A DNA stretch of 64,000 bases from Paraburkholderia rhizosphaerae (GTDB lineage: Bacteria > Pseudomonadota > Gammaproteobacteria > Burkholderiales > Burkholderiaceae). The position numbers were made by a program, and so were the translations under genes. The stretch lies in the NCBI RefSeq assembly GCF_004366595.1, contig NZ_SORE01000007.1:186001-250000 (forward strand). Direction: 5' to 3'. Shown here piece after piece: positions 34,818 to 43,560 of this stretch; positions within the stretch are counted from its first letter, which is position 1, and every line of letters begins with the position of its first letter. The notes under the pieces were generated by a model. The model was not told where the DNA came from. It did not search any database and saw only the letters and a program-made list of their open reading frames with translations.

Positions 34818-36212
34818 ATGCCGAATTTGTCGAAAGATGCAATTGATGCGCTGCGAGCCGCGTCGCGCGGACAGGTGTTCGTGCCGGAGGATGCCGGCTA
34901 TCACGACGCACGTGCGATCTGGAACGCGATGATCGACCGGCGCCCCGCCGTGATCGTCCGCTGCGCGGGTGTCGCCGATGTGCGCCGCGCGGTGAATTTC
35001 GCGCGCGAGCAGAAACTGACGCTCGCGATGCGCGGCGGCGGCCACAACATCGCCGGCACCGCGTTATGCGACGACGGGCTGGTCATCGATCTTTCGGCGA
35101 TGAAATCCGCGCGCGTCGATTCATCCGCGCGCCGTGCGTATGTCGAGCCCGGCTGCACGCTGCGCGACCTCGATCATGAAACGCAGGCGTTCGGTCTCGC
35201 GGTGCCGCTCGGCATCAATTCGACGACCGGCGTCGCGGGCCTGACGGTCGGCGGCGGATTCGGCTGGCTAAGCCGTCGTTTCGGCATGACCGTGGACAAT
35301 CTGCTATCCGCCGATATCGTCACCGGCGACGGCGAACTCCTGCACTGCAGCGACAGCGAACACGAAGACCTGTTCTGGGCGATACGCGGCGGTGGCGGCA
35401 ATTTCGGCGTGGTCACGATGTTCGAGTACCAGTTGCATCCGGTCGGGCCGGAAGTGTATGGCGGACTTGTCGTGCTGCCGCTCGACCAGGCCAGGGAAGC
35501 ACTAGGCAAATATCGCAATGCGGTCGACTCGATGCCCGATGAACTGACCGTCTGGAGTGTCGCGCGGCTTGCACCGCCGCTGCCGTTCCTGCCGGCCGAC
35601 GTGCACGGCAAACCGATGATTGCGTTTGCGATCTGCTATACCGGCCCACTCGAAGACGGTCCGCGCGCAGTCGAAGCGATACGTCAGTTCGGCACGCCGT
35701 ACGGCGAGCATCTCGGGCCGATGCCGTACACCGCATGGCAGCAGGCCTTCGATCCGCTGCTTACGCCGGGCGAGCGCAACTACTGGAAATCGCACAATCT
35801 GTCCGCGCTGCAGGATGGTCTGATCGATGCGCTGCTCGACGCGCTCGCTACGTTGCCGTCGCCGCAGTGCGAGATCTTTTTCGGGCAGGTCGGCGGCGCG
35901 ACGTCGCGTGTCGCGGTCGACGCGACCGCGTACGCGGGCCGCGACGCGAAATACGTGATGAATGTGCATGGCCGCTGGAGCGACGCAGCCGACGACGCAC
36001 GCTGCGTCGCGTGGGCCCGTCAGTTCTTCGAGACCACGAAGCCGTTCGCGCTCGACACCGCGTACGTGAACTTCCTGACGCAGGAAGAAGGCGAGCGGAT
36101 CGGCGCCGCATACGGTCCGAACTATGAACGTCTGGTGGCCGTTAAAGACCGCTACGATCCGCACAACCTGTTCAGCACGAACCAGAACATCAAACCTTCT
36201 TCGCCGGCTTAA
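34818..36212 (+). CDS. BBE-type FAD-linked oxidoreductase
   Basis: Protein of 464 aa. The FAD_binding_4 domain has the covalent-flavin histidine region MRGGGHNIAGTALCDDG at about residue 71 and GLTVGGGFGWLSRRFGMTVD in the middle. The C-terminal berberine-bridge-like segment is NYERLVAVKDRYDPHNLFS. No signal peptide is seen, so it is cytoplasmic. Bacterial members oxidise sugars, lactate-like acids or secondary metabolites, passing electrons to O2. GTGGAGG lies before the ATG. An EamA exporter follows directly. Confidence 0.9.
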   Translation: MPNLSKDAIDALRAASRGQVFVPEDAGYHDARAIWNAMIDRRPAVIVRCAGVADVRRAVNFAREQKLTLAMRGGGHNIAGTALCDDGLVIDLSAMKSARVDSSARRAYVEPGCTLRDLDHETQAFGLAVPLGINSTTGVAGLTVGGGFGWLSRRFGMTVDNLLSADIVTGDGELLHCSDSEHEDLFWAIRGGGGNFGVVTMFEYQLHPVGPEVYGGLVVLPLDQAREALGKYRNAVDSMPDELTVWSVARLAPPLPFLPADVHGKPMIAFAICYTGPLEDGPRAVEAIRQFGTPYGEHLGPMPYTAWQQAFDPLLTPGERNYWKSHNLSALQDGLIDALLDALATLPSPQCEIFFGQVGGATSRVAVDATAYAGRDAKYVMNVHGRWSDAADDARCVAWARQFFETTKPFALDTAYVNFLTQEEGERIGAAYGPNYERLVAVKDRYDPHNLFSTNQNIKPSSPA

Positions 36213-36216
36213 GCCG

Positions 36217-37134
36217 TTGACCGCGCCGCAAGGTCATCACGCACAGCGGCCGGCCGCAGCGGGCGCGCCGGCCGCCGGCGCGCCGCTGTCGCGTTCGCGG
36301 CTCGCCGCGCTCACCACGCTTGCGTTGATCGCGTTTGCCGGCAACTCGCTGCTGTGCCGGCTCGCGTTAAAGACCACCGCGATCGACCCTGCCACATTCA
36401 CGTCGGTGCGCATCGTCGCGGCCGCGGCGATGCTCTGGCTGATCCAGCACGGCCGCGGCGGTGCGCTTCGCGGCGGCGCCGGTGACTGGTACGCTGCGTT
36501 CGCGCTAATCGTCTATGCAGCGGCTTTCTCGTTTGCGTACGTCGGGTTGCCCGCCGGCACGGGTGCGTTGCTGCTGTTCGGCGCGGTGCAGGCGTCGATG
36601 ATCGGCTACGCACTGTGGAGCGGCGAGCGGCTGCATCCGCGCCAGTGGCTTGGCATGATGCTGGCGCTTGCGGGGCTCGTCGGTCTCGTGCTGCCGGGCG
36701 TCGCGGCGCCTGCGCCGCTGTCGTCGCTGCTGATGCTCGCAGCAGGCATCGCATGGGGCGCGTATTCGCTGCGCGGCAAGCGCGCCGCCGATCCCGCTGC
36801 GGCAACCGCCGGCAATTTTCTGCGGGCGGTGCCGTTCGCCGCTGCGCTTAGCGTGTCGATGCAAGCGCATCTGTCGGTCGATCGCGCAGGCGTGATCTAC
36901 GCGCTGGTTTCCGGTGCGATCACGTCCGGGCTCGGCTATGTCATCTGGTATGCCGCGTTGAAAGAACTGAGGGCGTCGAGCGCGGCGACCGTGCAGCTCA
37001 GCGTGCCGCTGATCGCCGCGCTAGGCGGCATTGCGCTGCTGAACGAACCGTTGACGCCGCGGCTCGTGGCAAGCGCCACGGCCATTCTCGGCGGCATCGC
37101 GGTGGTGATCGTAGGCAAGGCGAAAGCCGCGTAG
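36217..37134 (+). CDS. EamA/DMT-family transporter
   Basis: Inner-membrane protein of about 305 aa with ten hydrophobic helices in two EamA repeats. Typical segments are FAGNSLLCRLALKTTAIDPA, FGAVQASMIGYALWSGERLH and GLGYVIWYAALKELRASSAA, the last being a family hallmark. The start is unclear: the frame is open to an ATG at 36124 inside the upstream gene, and the first start after that gene's stop is a TTG at 36217 without a clear ribosome site. Tight linkage suggests co-expression with the oxidase. Substrate unknown, amino acids or metabolites being common. Confidence 0.85.
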   Translation: MTAPQGHHAQRPAAAGAPAAGAPLSRSRLAALTTLALIAFAGNSLLCRLALKTTAIDPATFTSVRIVAAAAMLWLIQHGRGGALRGGAGDWYAAFALIVYAAAFSFAYVGLPAGTGALLLFGAVQASMIGYALWSGERLHPRQWLGMMLALAGLVGLVLPGVAAPAPLSSLLMLAAGIAWGAYSLRGKRAADPAAATAGNFLRAVPFAAALSVSMQAHLSVDRAGVIYALVSGAITSGLGYVIWYAALKELRASSAATVQLSVPLIAALGGIALLNEPLTPRLVASATAILGGIAVVIVGKAKAA

Positions 37135-37246
37135 CGATTCGCGCGTCGCCAGCACGTAGAACCGACGGCGTGCGGTGGAATTTGAAGCGCAAGCGCATTT
37201 TGACGGACAATCGCGGTTGCCGATCCACCCCAAACTTTGAACACAT

Positions 37247-37975
37247 ATGAATTCCCCCGTCGACGATACGCCGCGTCCCGCGCTGCGCGAGCTGACTCCA
37301 CTCGAGGCGCGCGTGCTCGGCGTCCTCTTCGAAAAACAGCACACGGTGCCGGACACGTATCCGCTGTCGCTGAACGCGCTGACACTCGGCTGCAATCAGA
37401 AGACGTCCCGCTCGCCCGTGATGAACGCCAGCGAATCCGACGTGCTGGGCGCGATCGAAGCGCTCAAACGGCTGAGTCTGGTATTCGAAGGCAGCAGCAG
37501 CCGTGTGCCGCGCTTCGAGCACAATCTCGAACGCGTGCTCGGTGTGCCGCGCCAGGCCGCCGCGCTGCTCACCGCGCTGTTGTTGCGCGGCGCTCAAACA
37601 GCGGCCGAGTTGCGCCTTGCGACGTCCCGACTGCATTCGTTTGCGGATACGTCGTCAGTCGAAGCGTTCCTCGACGAACTCGCCGCACGCGATACACCGC
37701 TCGCGGTAAAACTGCCTCGCACGCCGGGCGAGCGCGAGAGCCGCTGGATGCATCTGCTATGTGGCGAAGTACAGGTGGATGACGTCACGCCGCGCGGCGC
37801 AGGCGACGCGACCGCGCGCAACGCAACCGCCGGTGCAATGGACGACGAACTCGATGCGCTGAAGGCTGAATACCGCGCGCTCGCCGACAAGGTCGAGCGA
37901 CTCGAGGCGCTGGTCGAAAAACTGGCTGCGGAACTAGGCATCGCCGTCGACAAACCGGCGCAGCAGCCGCAGTAA
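37247..37975 (+). CDS. YceH/DUF480-family protein
   Basis: Protein of 242 aa. The DUF480 tandem winged-helix region is clear: LTPLEARVLGVLFEKQHTVP, TYPLSLNALTLGCNQKTSRS and LLTALLLRGAQTAAELRLAT. A C-terminal coiled coil (about residues 195-230) with Glu, Leu and Ala repeats ends it. YceH proteins are conserved in proteobacteria but their role is unknown. Confidence 0.92.
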   Translation: MNSPVDDTPRPALRELTPLEARVLGVLFEKQHTVPDTYPLSLNALTLGCNQKTSRSPVMNASESDVLGAIEALKRLSLVFEGSSSRVPRFEHNLERVLGVPRQAAALLTALLLRGAQTAAELRLATSRLHSFADTSSVEAFLDELAARDTPLAVKLPRTPGERESRWMHLLCGEVQVDDVTPRGAGDATARNATAGAMDDELDALKAEYRALADKVERLEALVEKLAAELGIAVDKPAQQPQ

Positions 37976-38055
37976 TCCGCTGCTTTTATTCACTCGCTGC
38001 CCGCGCAATCATGCGGGCGCAGCGGCGGTCGCGAGCGGTAGCAGGCGTGAGAATC

Positions 38056-38079
38056 GCGAACGCGCAAGCGCGCGTTCGC
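38056..38079. terminator. Hairpin between convergent yceH and the sugar ABC operon
   Basis: GCGAACGCGC (38056-38065) and GCGCGTTCGC (38070-38079) form a perfect 10-bp stem with a 4-base loop between two converging genes. No T tract follows on either strand. Confidence 0.4.
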
Positions 38080-38093
38080 TGGCCGGCCACCGT

Positions 38094-39224
38094 TCAGGTG
38101 CGCCGCGTGATCATCGCCGCGAGCCCGGGCTTGTCCTTCGCATCGGTCTGCGGCGTGCGCTCTTCATCGCGCGCTTTTTTCGTGTTCGCGTGCAGCCCGG
38201 TGCCGCTCGACTTGCGGCTTGCCGCATGCCGTTCGATCACGCGCTGCAGCAGGCAGAATGCGCACAGCAGCGCGCCGATCACAATGCGGGTCCACCACGA
38301 ACTCAGCGTGCCGTCGAAGGTAATCAGCGTCTGGATCGTGCCGAGAATGCCGACGCCGAACAGCGATCCGAACACGTATCCGACCCCCCCCGTCAGCAGC
38401 GTGCCGCCGATCACCGTCGCAGCAATCGCATCGAGCTCCATCCCCTGCGCGGCGAGCCCGTAACCGGACAGCAGATACAGCGTGAACACGACACCGCCGA
38501 GCGCCGAGCAGAAACCGCTCAACGCATACACGCCGATTTTCGTGCGCGCGACCGGCAGGCCCATCAGCAACGCCGAACGCTCATTGCCGCCGATCGCATA
38601 GACATTGCGGCCAAACCGCGTGAAGTGCGCGATATAGATCGCGGCGATCAGCGCGACGATACCGATCAGCGCGCCCGAATTCAGCGAGCCGCCGCCGATC
38701 GGCACACTGAATTGCGCGACCGCATGAAAAGTCTTTTCGTTGATCGTGATCGACTGCGTGGTGATCAGGAAGCACGCACCGCGCGCGAGGAACATGCCGG
38801 CGAGCGTGATGATGAACGGCTGCAGCTTGAAGAAGTGAATCACCGCGCCCATTGCCGCGCCGAACAGCGTGCCCATGATCAGCACGAGCGGCACGATCGC
38901 CCAGATCGGCCAATGCCACCATTGCGCGGCAACCGAACACAGCACGGTGGTCAACGCGACCACCGAGCCGACCGACAGATCGATGCCGCCCGACACAATC
39001 ACAAAGGTCATGCCAAGCGCGACGATCAACAGGAACGAATTGTCGACCAGCAGGCCGAGCAGCACCTGTAGCGAGAAGAAGCCCGTGTACATCACCGAGC
39101 CGAAGCCGAACAGCACGCAGAACAGCGCGATCGTCACGACGATCGGCAGCGTGCGCGGATCGAGCAGGCGCGTGATAAAGCTGGTCCGGGAGGCGCTTGT
39201 GCCTTCTGTCGTCATTTTTGTCAT
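38094..39224 (-). CDS. yjfF: Sugar ABC transporter permease, YjfF-like
   Basis: Inner-membrane permease of 376 aa of the BPD_transp_2 family with about ten hydrophobic helices. The family core GMTFVIVSGGIDLSVGSVVA and the loop IYAIGGNERSALLMGLPV are present, and ATVIGGTLLTGGVGYVFGSL near the end. Best fit is YjfF, the second permease of the E. coli galactofuranose importer. It has a charged C-terminal extension of about 40 residues. It is the last gene of the ytfQRT-yjfF operon; its start overlaps the ytfT stop by 4 bp. Confidence 0.88.
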   Translation of the reverse strand: MTKMTTEGTSASRTSFITRLLDPRTLPIVVTIALFCVLFGFGSVMYTGFFSLQVLLGLLVDNSFLLIVALGMTFVIVSGGIDLSVGSVVALTTVLCSVAAQWWHWPIWAIVPLVLIMGTLFGAAMGAVIHFFKLQPFIITLAGMFLARGACFLITTQSITINEKTFHAVAQFSVPIGGGSLNSGALIGIVALIAAIYIAHFTRFGRNVYAIGGNERSALLMGLPVARTKIGVYALSGFCSALGGVVFTLYLLSGYGLAAQGMELDAIAATVIGGTLLTGGVGYVFGSLFGVGILGTIQTLITFDGTLSSWWTRIVIGALLCAFCLLQRVIERHAASRKSSGTGLHANTKKARDEERTPQTDAKDKPGLAAMITRRT

Positions 39225-40258
39225 TTTGCCGCCTCGCTAGCGGGCTTTGCCTGCGTGAACGAAAACGCGCGCTTCAGTTGCCGGATGAGCAGCACGCGTG
39301 CGCGCTCCGATTGAATCATGCTCACCAGCAACACGACGATCGCCTTCACCACCAGAGTTGCCTCAGGCGGCACACCGATCGAATAGGTCGTATACGTCAG
39401 GGTCTGGATGATCAATGCGCCAAGCACCGTGCCGGCGAGGCTGAAGCGCCCGCCGTTTAACGACGTGCCGCCGAGCGTCACGGCCAGAATTGCGTCGAGT
39501 TCGAGCAGCAGACCCGCATTGTTGCCGTCGGCGCTACGCACGTTCGAACTCATCAGCACGCCGGCAATCGCCGCCGTCAGCCCCGAGAACACATAGACCG
39601 CGAACACGATCGCATTCGCGCGCAGGCCGACGAGGCGCGTCGCCACCGGGTTCACGCCGATCGCGCGAATAAAGAGCCCGAGTGCGGTGCGGCTCATCAG
39701 CAGCGCGGTCGCCACCGTTACCGCGACCGCGATCCATACGGCCGATGGCATGCGTGCGAAAAAGCCACCGCCCAGCGCCAGATAACCCGGCGCGCCGATC
39801 GGGATAATCTGCCCACCGGTCAGCAACTGCGCAACGCCGCGGCCGGCCACCATCAGAATCAACGTCGCGATAATCGGCTGCATCCCGATGAATGCGACCA
39901 GCAAACCATTCCACGCACCCGCGACGAGACCAACCGCGAGCGCGGCGCCAACCGCTAGCGTCACATTCGCCGGATTGTCGGCCAGAATGGTCGCCGCGGC
40001 GGCACCTGCAATCGCGACAACCGCGCCGACCGAAATATCGATGCCGCGTGTCGCGATTACGAGCGTCATGCCGAGCGACACGATCACCAGCGGCGCCGCA
40101 CGGTTGAGGATGTCGATCGGCGCGCCGAACAGGTGGCCTTCGAACATCGAGATCGCCAGGAAATTCGCGCGGTGCGCGACGTCGAGCGCAATCAGCAACA
40201 CCAGCGTGAGCAGCGGCCACGTCAACGTATGCTGGAACGCGGCTTTGATCGCCTTCAT
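39221..40258 (-). CDS. ytfT: Sugar ABC transporter permease, YtfT-like
   Basis: Permease of 345 aa of the BPD_transp_2 family. The core is VSLGMTLVIATRGIDISVGA, then GVNPVATRLVGLRANAI and LAVTLGGTSLNGGRFSLAG. It pairs with the YjfF-like permease to form the channel, with YtfR as the ATPase. Overlaps of 4 bp on both sides (stop/start ATGA) show one transcript. The assignment rests on operon order and similarity to YtfT. Confidence 0.88.
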   Translation of the reverse strand: MKAIKAAFQHTLTWPLLTLVLLIALDVAHRANFLAISMFEGHLFGAPIDILNRAAPLVIVSLGMTLVIATRGIDISVGAVVAIAGAAAATILADNPANVTLAVGAALAVGLVAGAWNGLLVAFIGMQPIIATLILMVAGRGVAQLLTGGQIIPIGAPGYLALGGGFFARMPSAVWIAVAVTVATALLMSRTALGLFIRAIGVNPVATRLVGLRANAIVFAVYVFSGLTAAIAGVLMSSNVRSADGNNAGLLLELDAILAVTLGGTSLNGGRFSLAGTVLGALIIQTLTYTTYSIGVPPEATLVVKAIVVLLVSMIQSERARVLLIRQLKRAFSFTQAKPASEAAK

Positions 40259-41769
40259 TGGTCACTCCCCGCAATCAGCTGATACACCTGATCTTCGGAC
40301 ACCGCGTTGCCCGCGATCTCCGCCACCTTGCGCCTGTCGCGCAATACCGCGATCCGGTGGCTCACGCGCACCACTTCGCTCACTTCGGATGAAATAAACA
40401 GCATGCCAAGACCTTTCGCGCACAACGCGAGCACGCGGTCCATGATCTCGAACTTCGCGGCGACGTCGATGCCGCGCGTCGGTTCGTCGAGAATCAGCAT
40501 CTTCGGTTCGGTTGCGAGCCAGCGCGCGAGCAGCACTTTCTGCTGGTTGCCGCCGGACAGCAGGCCGATCGGCTGCTCCGCGTCGCGTGCCTTGATGCCC
40601 AGCATCTTGATGTATTCGTCGGCCATCTGACGCTGCTTCGCGCGGCCGATTGCGCGCCACCAGCCGCGTCGCGCCTGCAACGCGAACACGATGTTCTCGC
40701 GAATCGACAGGTCCGCAACGATGCCTTCCTTCTTACGGTCCTCCGGGCAATAGCCGATACCGTGGCGCACCGCGTCGTGTGGCGAGCGCATTTTCACGCG
40801 CTGGTTGCCGGCCATCATCGTGCCCGCGTCGGACTTTTCCGCGCCGAACAGCAGCTTCGCGGTTTCGGTGCGGCCCGAGCCGAGCAGGCCTGCGAGGCCG
40901 AGAATCTGTCCGGGCCGCACGTCGATATCGATCGGGTTCAACAGCCCGCGCCGGCCGACGCCGCGCATTTCGAACAGCGGCAGCGCTTCGGCGGCCGGCT
41001 TCGGCGGCTCGGTCGCGGCCTGCTTCAGGCGTTCGGACATGCGCGCGTGGCCGACCATCTTCGCGACCAGTTCGTCGACCGGCAGGTCCTTCGCAAGATA
41101 TTCGCCTTCGCGCTCGCCGTTGCGCATCACCGTGATGCGGTCCGATACCGCGTACGTCTGCTCGAGAAAGTGTGTGACGAACAGAATCGCCATGCCTGCC
41201 TGCTTGAGCTTGCGCAACACGTCGAAGAGCTGCGCGACTTCGCCGTCATCGAGGCTCGAGGTCGGTTCGTCGAGAATCAGCACGCGCGCGTCCACCGACA
41301 CCGCGCGCGCAATCGCGACCATCTGCTGGATCGCGATCGGATACGCGTCGAGCGAACGCGTGACATCGAGCGATACGTTCAGGTCGGCGAGCGCCGCTTC
41401 GGCCCGCGCGTGGATCGACTTCCAGTCGATCATGCCGCGTCGCTTCAGATGCCGCCCTGCAAAGATGTTTTCCGCAACCGACAGGTTCGGACACAGATTC
41501 ACTTCCTGATACAGCGTGCGGATGCCGGCGGCCTCCGCTTCGAGCGGCGTGTCGAACTGCACATGTTCGCCCGCCAGACGGATCTCGCCCGCGTCGTGCG
41601 TGTGCACGCCGGTAAGCACATTGATCAGGGTCGACTTGCCCGCGCCGTTTTGTCCCATCAGCGTATGAATCTCACCCGGGAACAGACGGAAATCGACGCG
41701 CTGCAACGCGTTGACGCCCGGGAACGATTTGCTGATGCCGATAGTTTCGAGAATGGGGGAGTCGCTCAT
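40255..41769 (-). CDS. ytfR: Sugar ABC transporter ATPase with two ABC domains (YtfR-like)
   Basis: Protein of 504 aa with two ABC domains, the layout of RbsA/MglA/YtfR. First Walker A is GQNGAGKSTLINVL, with Walker B VLILDEPTSSLDDGEV; the second domain has the degenerate GLLGSGRTETAKLLFG, signature LSGGNQQKVLLARWLA and Walker B MLILDEPTRGIDVA. It couples ATP hydrolysis to uptake by YtfT-YjfF of the sugar captured by the 41857 binding protein. The ATG lies 87 bp after the binding-protein stop. Confidence 0.9.
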   Translation of the reverse strand: MSDSPILETIGISKSFPGVNALQRVDFRLFPGEIHTLMGQNGAGKSTLINVLTGVHTHDAGEIRLAGEHVQFDTPLEAEAAGIRTLYQEVNLCPNLSVAENIFAGRHLKRRGMIDWKSIHARAEAALADLNVSLDVTRSLDAYPIAIQQMVAIARAVSVDARVLILDEPTSSLDDGEVAQLFDVLRKLKQAGMAILFVTHFLEQTYAVSDRITVMRNGEREGEYLAKDLPVDELVAKMVGHARMSERLKQAATEPPKPAAEALPLFEMRGVGRRGLLNPIDIDVRPGQILGLAGLLGSGRTETAKLLFGAEKSDAGTMMAGNQRVKMRSPHDAVRHGIGYCPEDRKKEGIVADLSIRENIVFALQARRGWWRAIGRAKQRQMADEYIKMLGIKARDAEQPIGLLSGGNQQKVLLARWLATEPKMLILDEPTRGIDVAAKFEIMDRVLALCAKGLGMLFISSEVSEVVRVSHRIAVLRDRRKVAEIAGNAVSEDQVYQLIAGSDQ

Positions 41770-41856
41770 GAGCGTAGCGAAAAAGAAGCCGAAAAAAGTC
41801 AGGCGCCGCGCGCATCGATCGCGCCGGCGCCGGACCCACCTACTTCACACGCATGC

Positions 41857-42825
41857 TCAGTACTTGCGCTGCGGCAGCACCTGCGCGGCGACACTCATCG
41901 GGAACACCGTTTCCTCGGTGGTGATGCGCTTGGGCAATTGCTTGCCAGCCACGATGTCCTTCACCGCGGTCATCAGCTGCGGTCCGAGCAGCGGGCTGCA
42001 TTCGACATCGACGTTGATCTTGCCCGCGATCATCGCTTCGAAGCCGCCCTTGGTCGCATCGAACGACACGACGCTGATGTCGGTGCCCGGCTTCAGGCCC
42101 GCTTCTTCCATCGCCTGAATCGCGCCGAGCGCCATATCGTCGTTATGCGCGTACACGACGTTGATCTGCTTGCCGTACGTCTTCGCGAACGCTTCCATCA
42201 CCTGCTTGCCGCCGGCGAGCGTGAAGTCGCCGCTTTGCGACGCGATGATCTTGAACTTCGGATCGTTCTTGATCACTTCCATCAGGCCGGCGTGGCGGTC
42301 GTTAGCCGGCGCCGAGCCGACCGTGCCTTGCAGTTCGACGATATTGATCGGGCCTTTGTCGTTCTTGTAACGCTCTTCGAGCCAGCGGCCACCGCGGCGG
42401 CCTTCTTCGAGGAAGTCCGAACCGATCATCGTCACGTACAGCGACTTGTCCTTCACGTCGATATTACGGTCGGTCAGGATGACGGGAATTTTCGCGTTTT
42501 TCGCTTCGGTCAGCACCGGCTCCCAGCCGGATTCGACCACCGGCGAAAACGCGATCACGTCGACCTTCTGCGCGATATACGAGCGGATCGCCTTGATCTG
42601 GTTTTCCTGCTTCTGCTGCGCATCGGAAAACTTCAGGTTGATGCCGGCGTCTTTTGCGGCCGACTTGACCGACACCGTGTTGGCGGTACGCCATGCGCTT
42701 TCGGCGCCGACCTGCGCGAAACCAAGCGTGATTTTCTTGTCTTCAGCGTGGCCGTTGATAGCCGCGCCGAACAGCAACGCCGAGCCGATCAGCGCGCCGA
42801 GTGTCAGGCGTCTCGTGTGATTCAT
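41857..42825 (-). CDS. ytfQ: Galactofuranose-type sugar-binding protein (YtfQ-like)
   Basis: Periplasmic binding protein of 322 aa with a Sec signal (about 1-27, SALLFGAAINGHAEDK). The mature part matches E. coli YtfQ closely along its length, for example SDAQQKQENQIKAIRSYIAQ, PVVESGWEPVLTEAK, DVKDKSLYVTMIGSDFLEEG, VELQGTVGSAPANDRHAG and VVYAHNDDMALGAIQAMEEA. YtfQ binds galactofuranose and related sugars. It is the first gene of the operon with AGGA just before the ATG. Confidence 0.92.
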   Translation of the reverse strand: MNHTRRLTLGALIGSALLFGAAINGHAEDKKITLGFAQVGAESAWRTANTVSVKSAAKDAGINLKFSDAQQKQENQIKAIRSYIAQKVDVIAFSPVVESGWEPVLTEAKNAKIPVILTDRNIDVKDKSLYVTMIGSDFLEEGRRGGRWLEERYKNDKGPINIVELQGTVGSAPANDRHAGLMEVIKNDPKFKIIASQSGDFTLAGGKQVMEAFAKTYGKQINVVYAHNDDMALGAIQAMEEAGLKPGTDISVVSFDATKGGFEAMIAGKINVDVECSPLLGPQLMTAVKDIVAGKQLPKRITTEETVFPMSVAAQVLPQRKY

Positions 42826-43278
42826 TTCCTGTCTCCGGATTTATATCGATTATTCTGGCGCCCTTACCGCAGGCGAGCGTCCTTACAGGCACGCGTCGGA
42901 CGATGCCGGCGCCACCTTTCACAACACTGCACTACCGATCAAGCTGCCCAACTGGAAACGTACGACTCGCGCCGGCTCAGTGCGACTCCCCCGCTCGTGA
43001 CGGAATATCGTGAACCCGGTCTATTAATAGCCAAACTATATCTATGCGCCGAGATGGCGGTGATTGGTGTTTTCCCCGAGCCTCACAGCACGGCCCGACC
43101 CTGCGATTCCCTCTGCATAGCCCACGCCAAGTCCGGTGTACAGTAGCCGTGGAAAACTGTCGGAGGATTTTTGTGCGAAGCGGTAAAGCGTCGATATTCA
43201 GCCGATATAGTCCTACTATTTAAGTATCTTATGCGGACGCTGAATGCAATTGCGATATGCGTCAACGCAATCGCAGGG
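42826..43278. other. 453-bp region upstream of ytfQ without an intact gene
   Basis: It must hold the ytfQ promoter on the minus strand. An AT-rich patch at about 43020-43045 (TATTAATAGCCAAACTATAT) is the likeliest promoter core. No operator for a known sugar regulator was recognised. Codon-like signal resumes only in the Fic-like scrap. Confidence 0.45.
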
Positions 43279-43413
43279 GCGAAGCGCCCGGCGCACACCC
43301 CGTTGCGCGACATCAACGAACTGATCGCAGCCGGCATCCTGCGTCGCACCGAAGGCTGCGGACGCAGCACCGCGTACGAACTGGTCGACGCGTCGGGTGT
43401 GACGCCCGCGTGA
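43279..43413 (+). pseudogene. C-terminal scrap of a Fic-family protein
   Basis: The frame reads AKRPAHTPLRDINELIAAGI and then LRRTEGCGRSTAYELVDA before the stop. The pattern RDINELIAAGIL-x-R-T-x-G-x-GRSTAYEL matches the winged-helix tail of many Fic/DOC AMP-transferases, where a DLNEL helix precedes a GRSTRYEL strand. The Fic core HPFxxGNGR is absent and the preceding sequence does not look like the family, so this is a remnant. Recognition is from memory of the family. Confidence 0.5.
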
Positions 43414-43560
43414 CAGCGCCGCGGCAGCGGCTTTATATACAAGCGGTTCGTTTTTCTTCTTCTTGCAACGAAGAAACGATGCGAGTATGCGGAGCGAGCC
43501 ACGCGCATCGTCGCTCCCTCTCTCGCCTGTTTCGTCATCGCAGCGTCAAGGAGAACGCCA

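Noticed and set aside
40762..43146. 794-codon plus-strand frame opposite ytfR and ytfQ
   Set aside because: Arg/His/Asp-rich shadow of the operon on the other strand.
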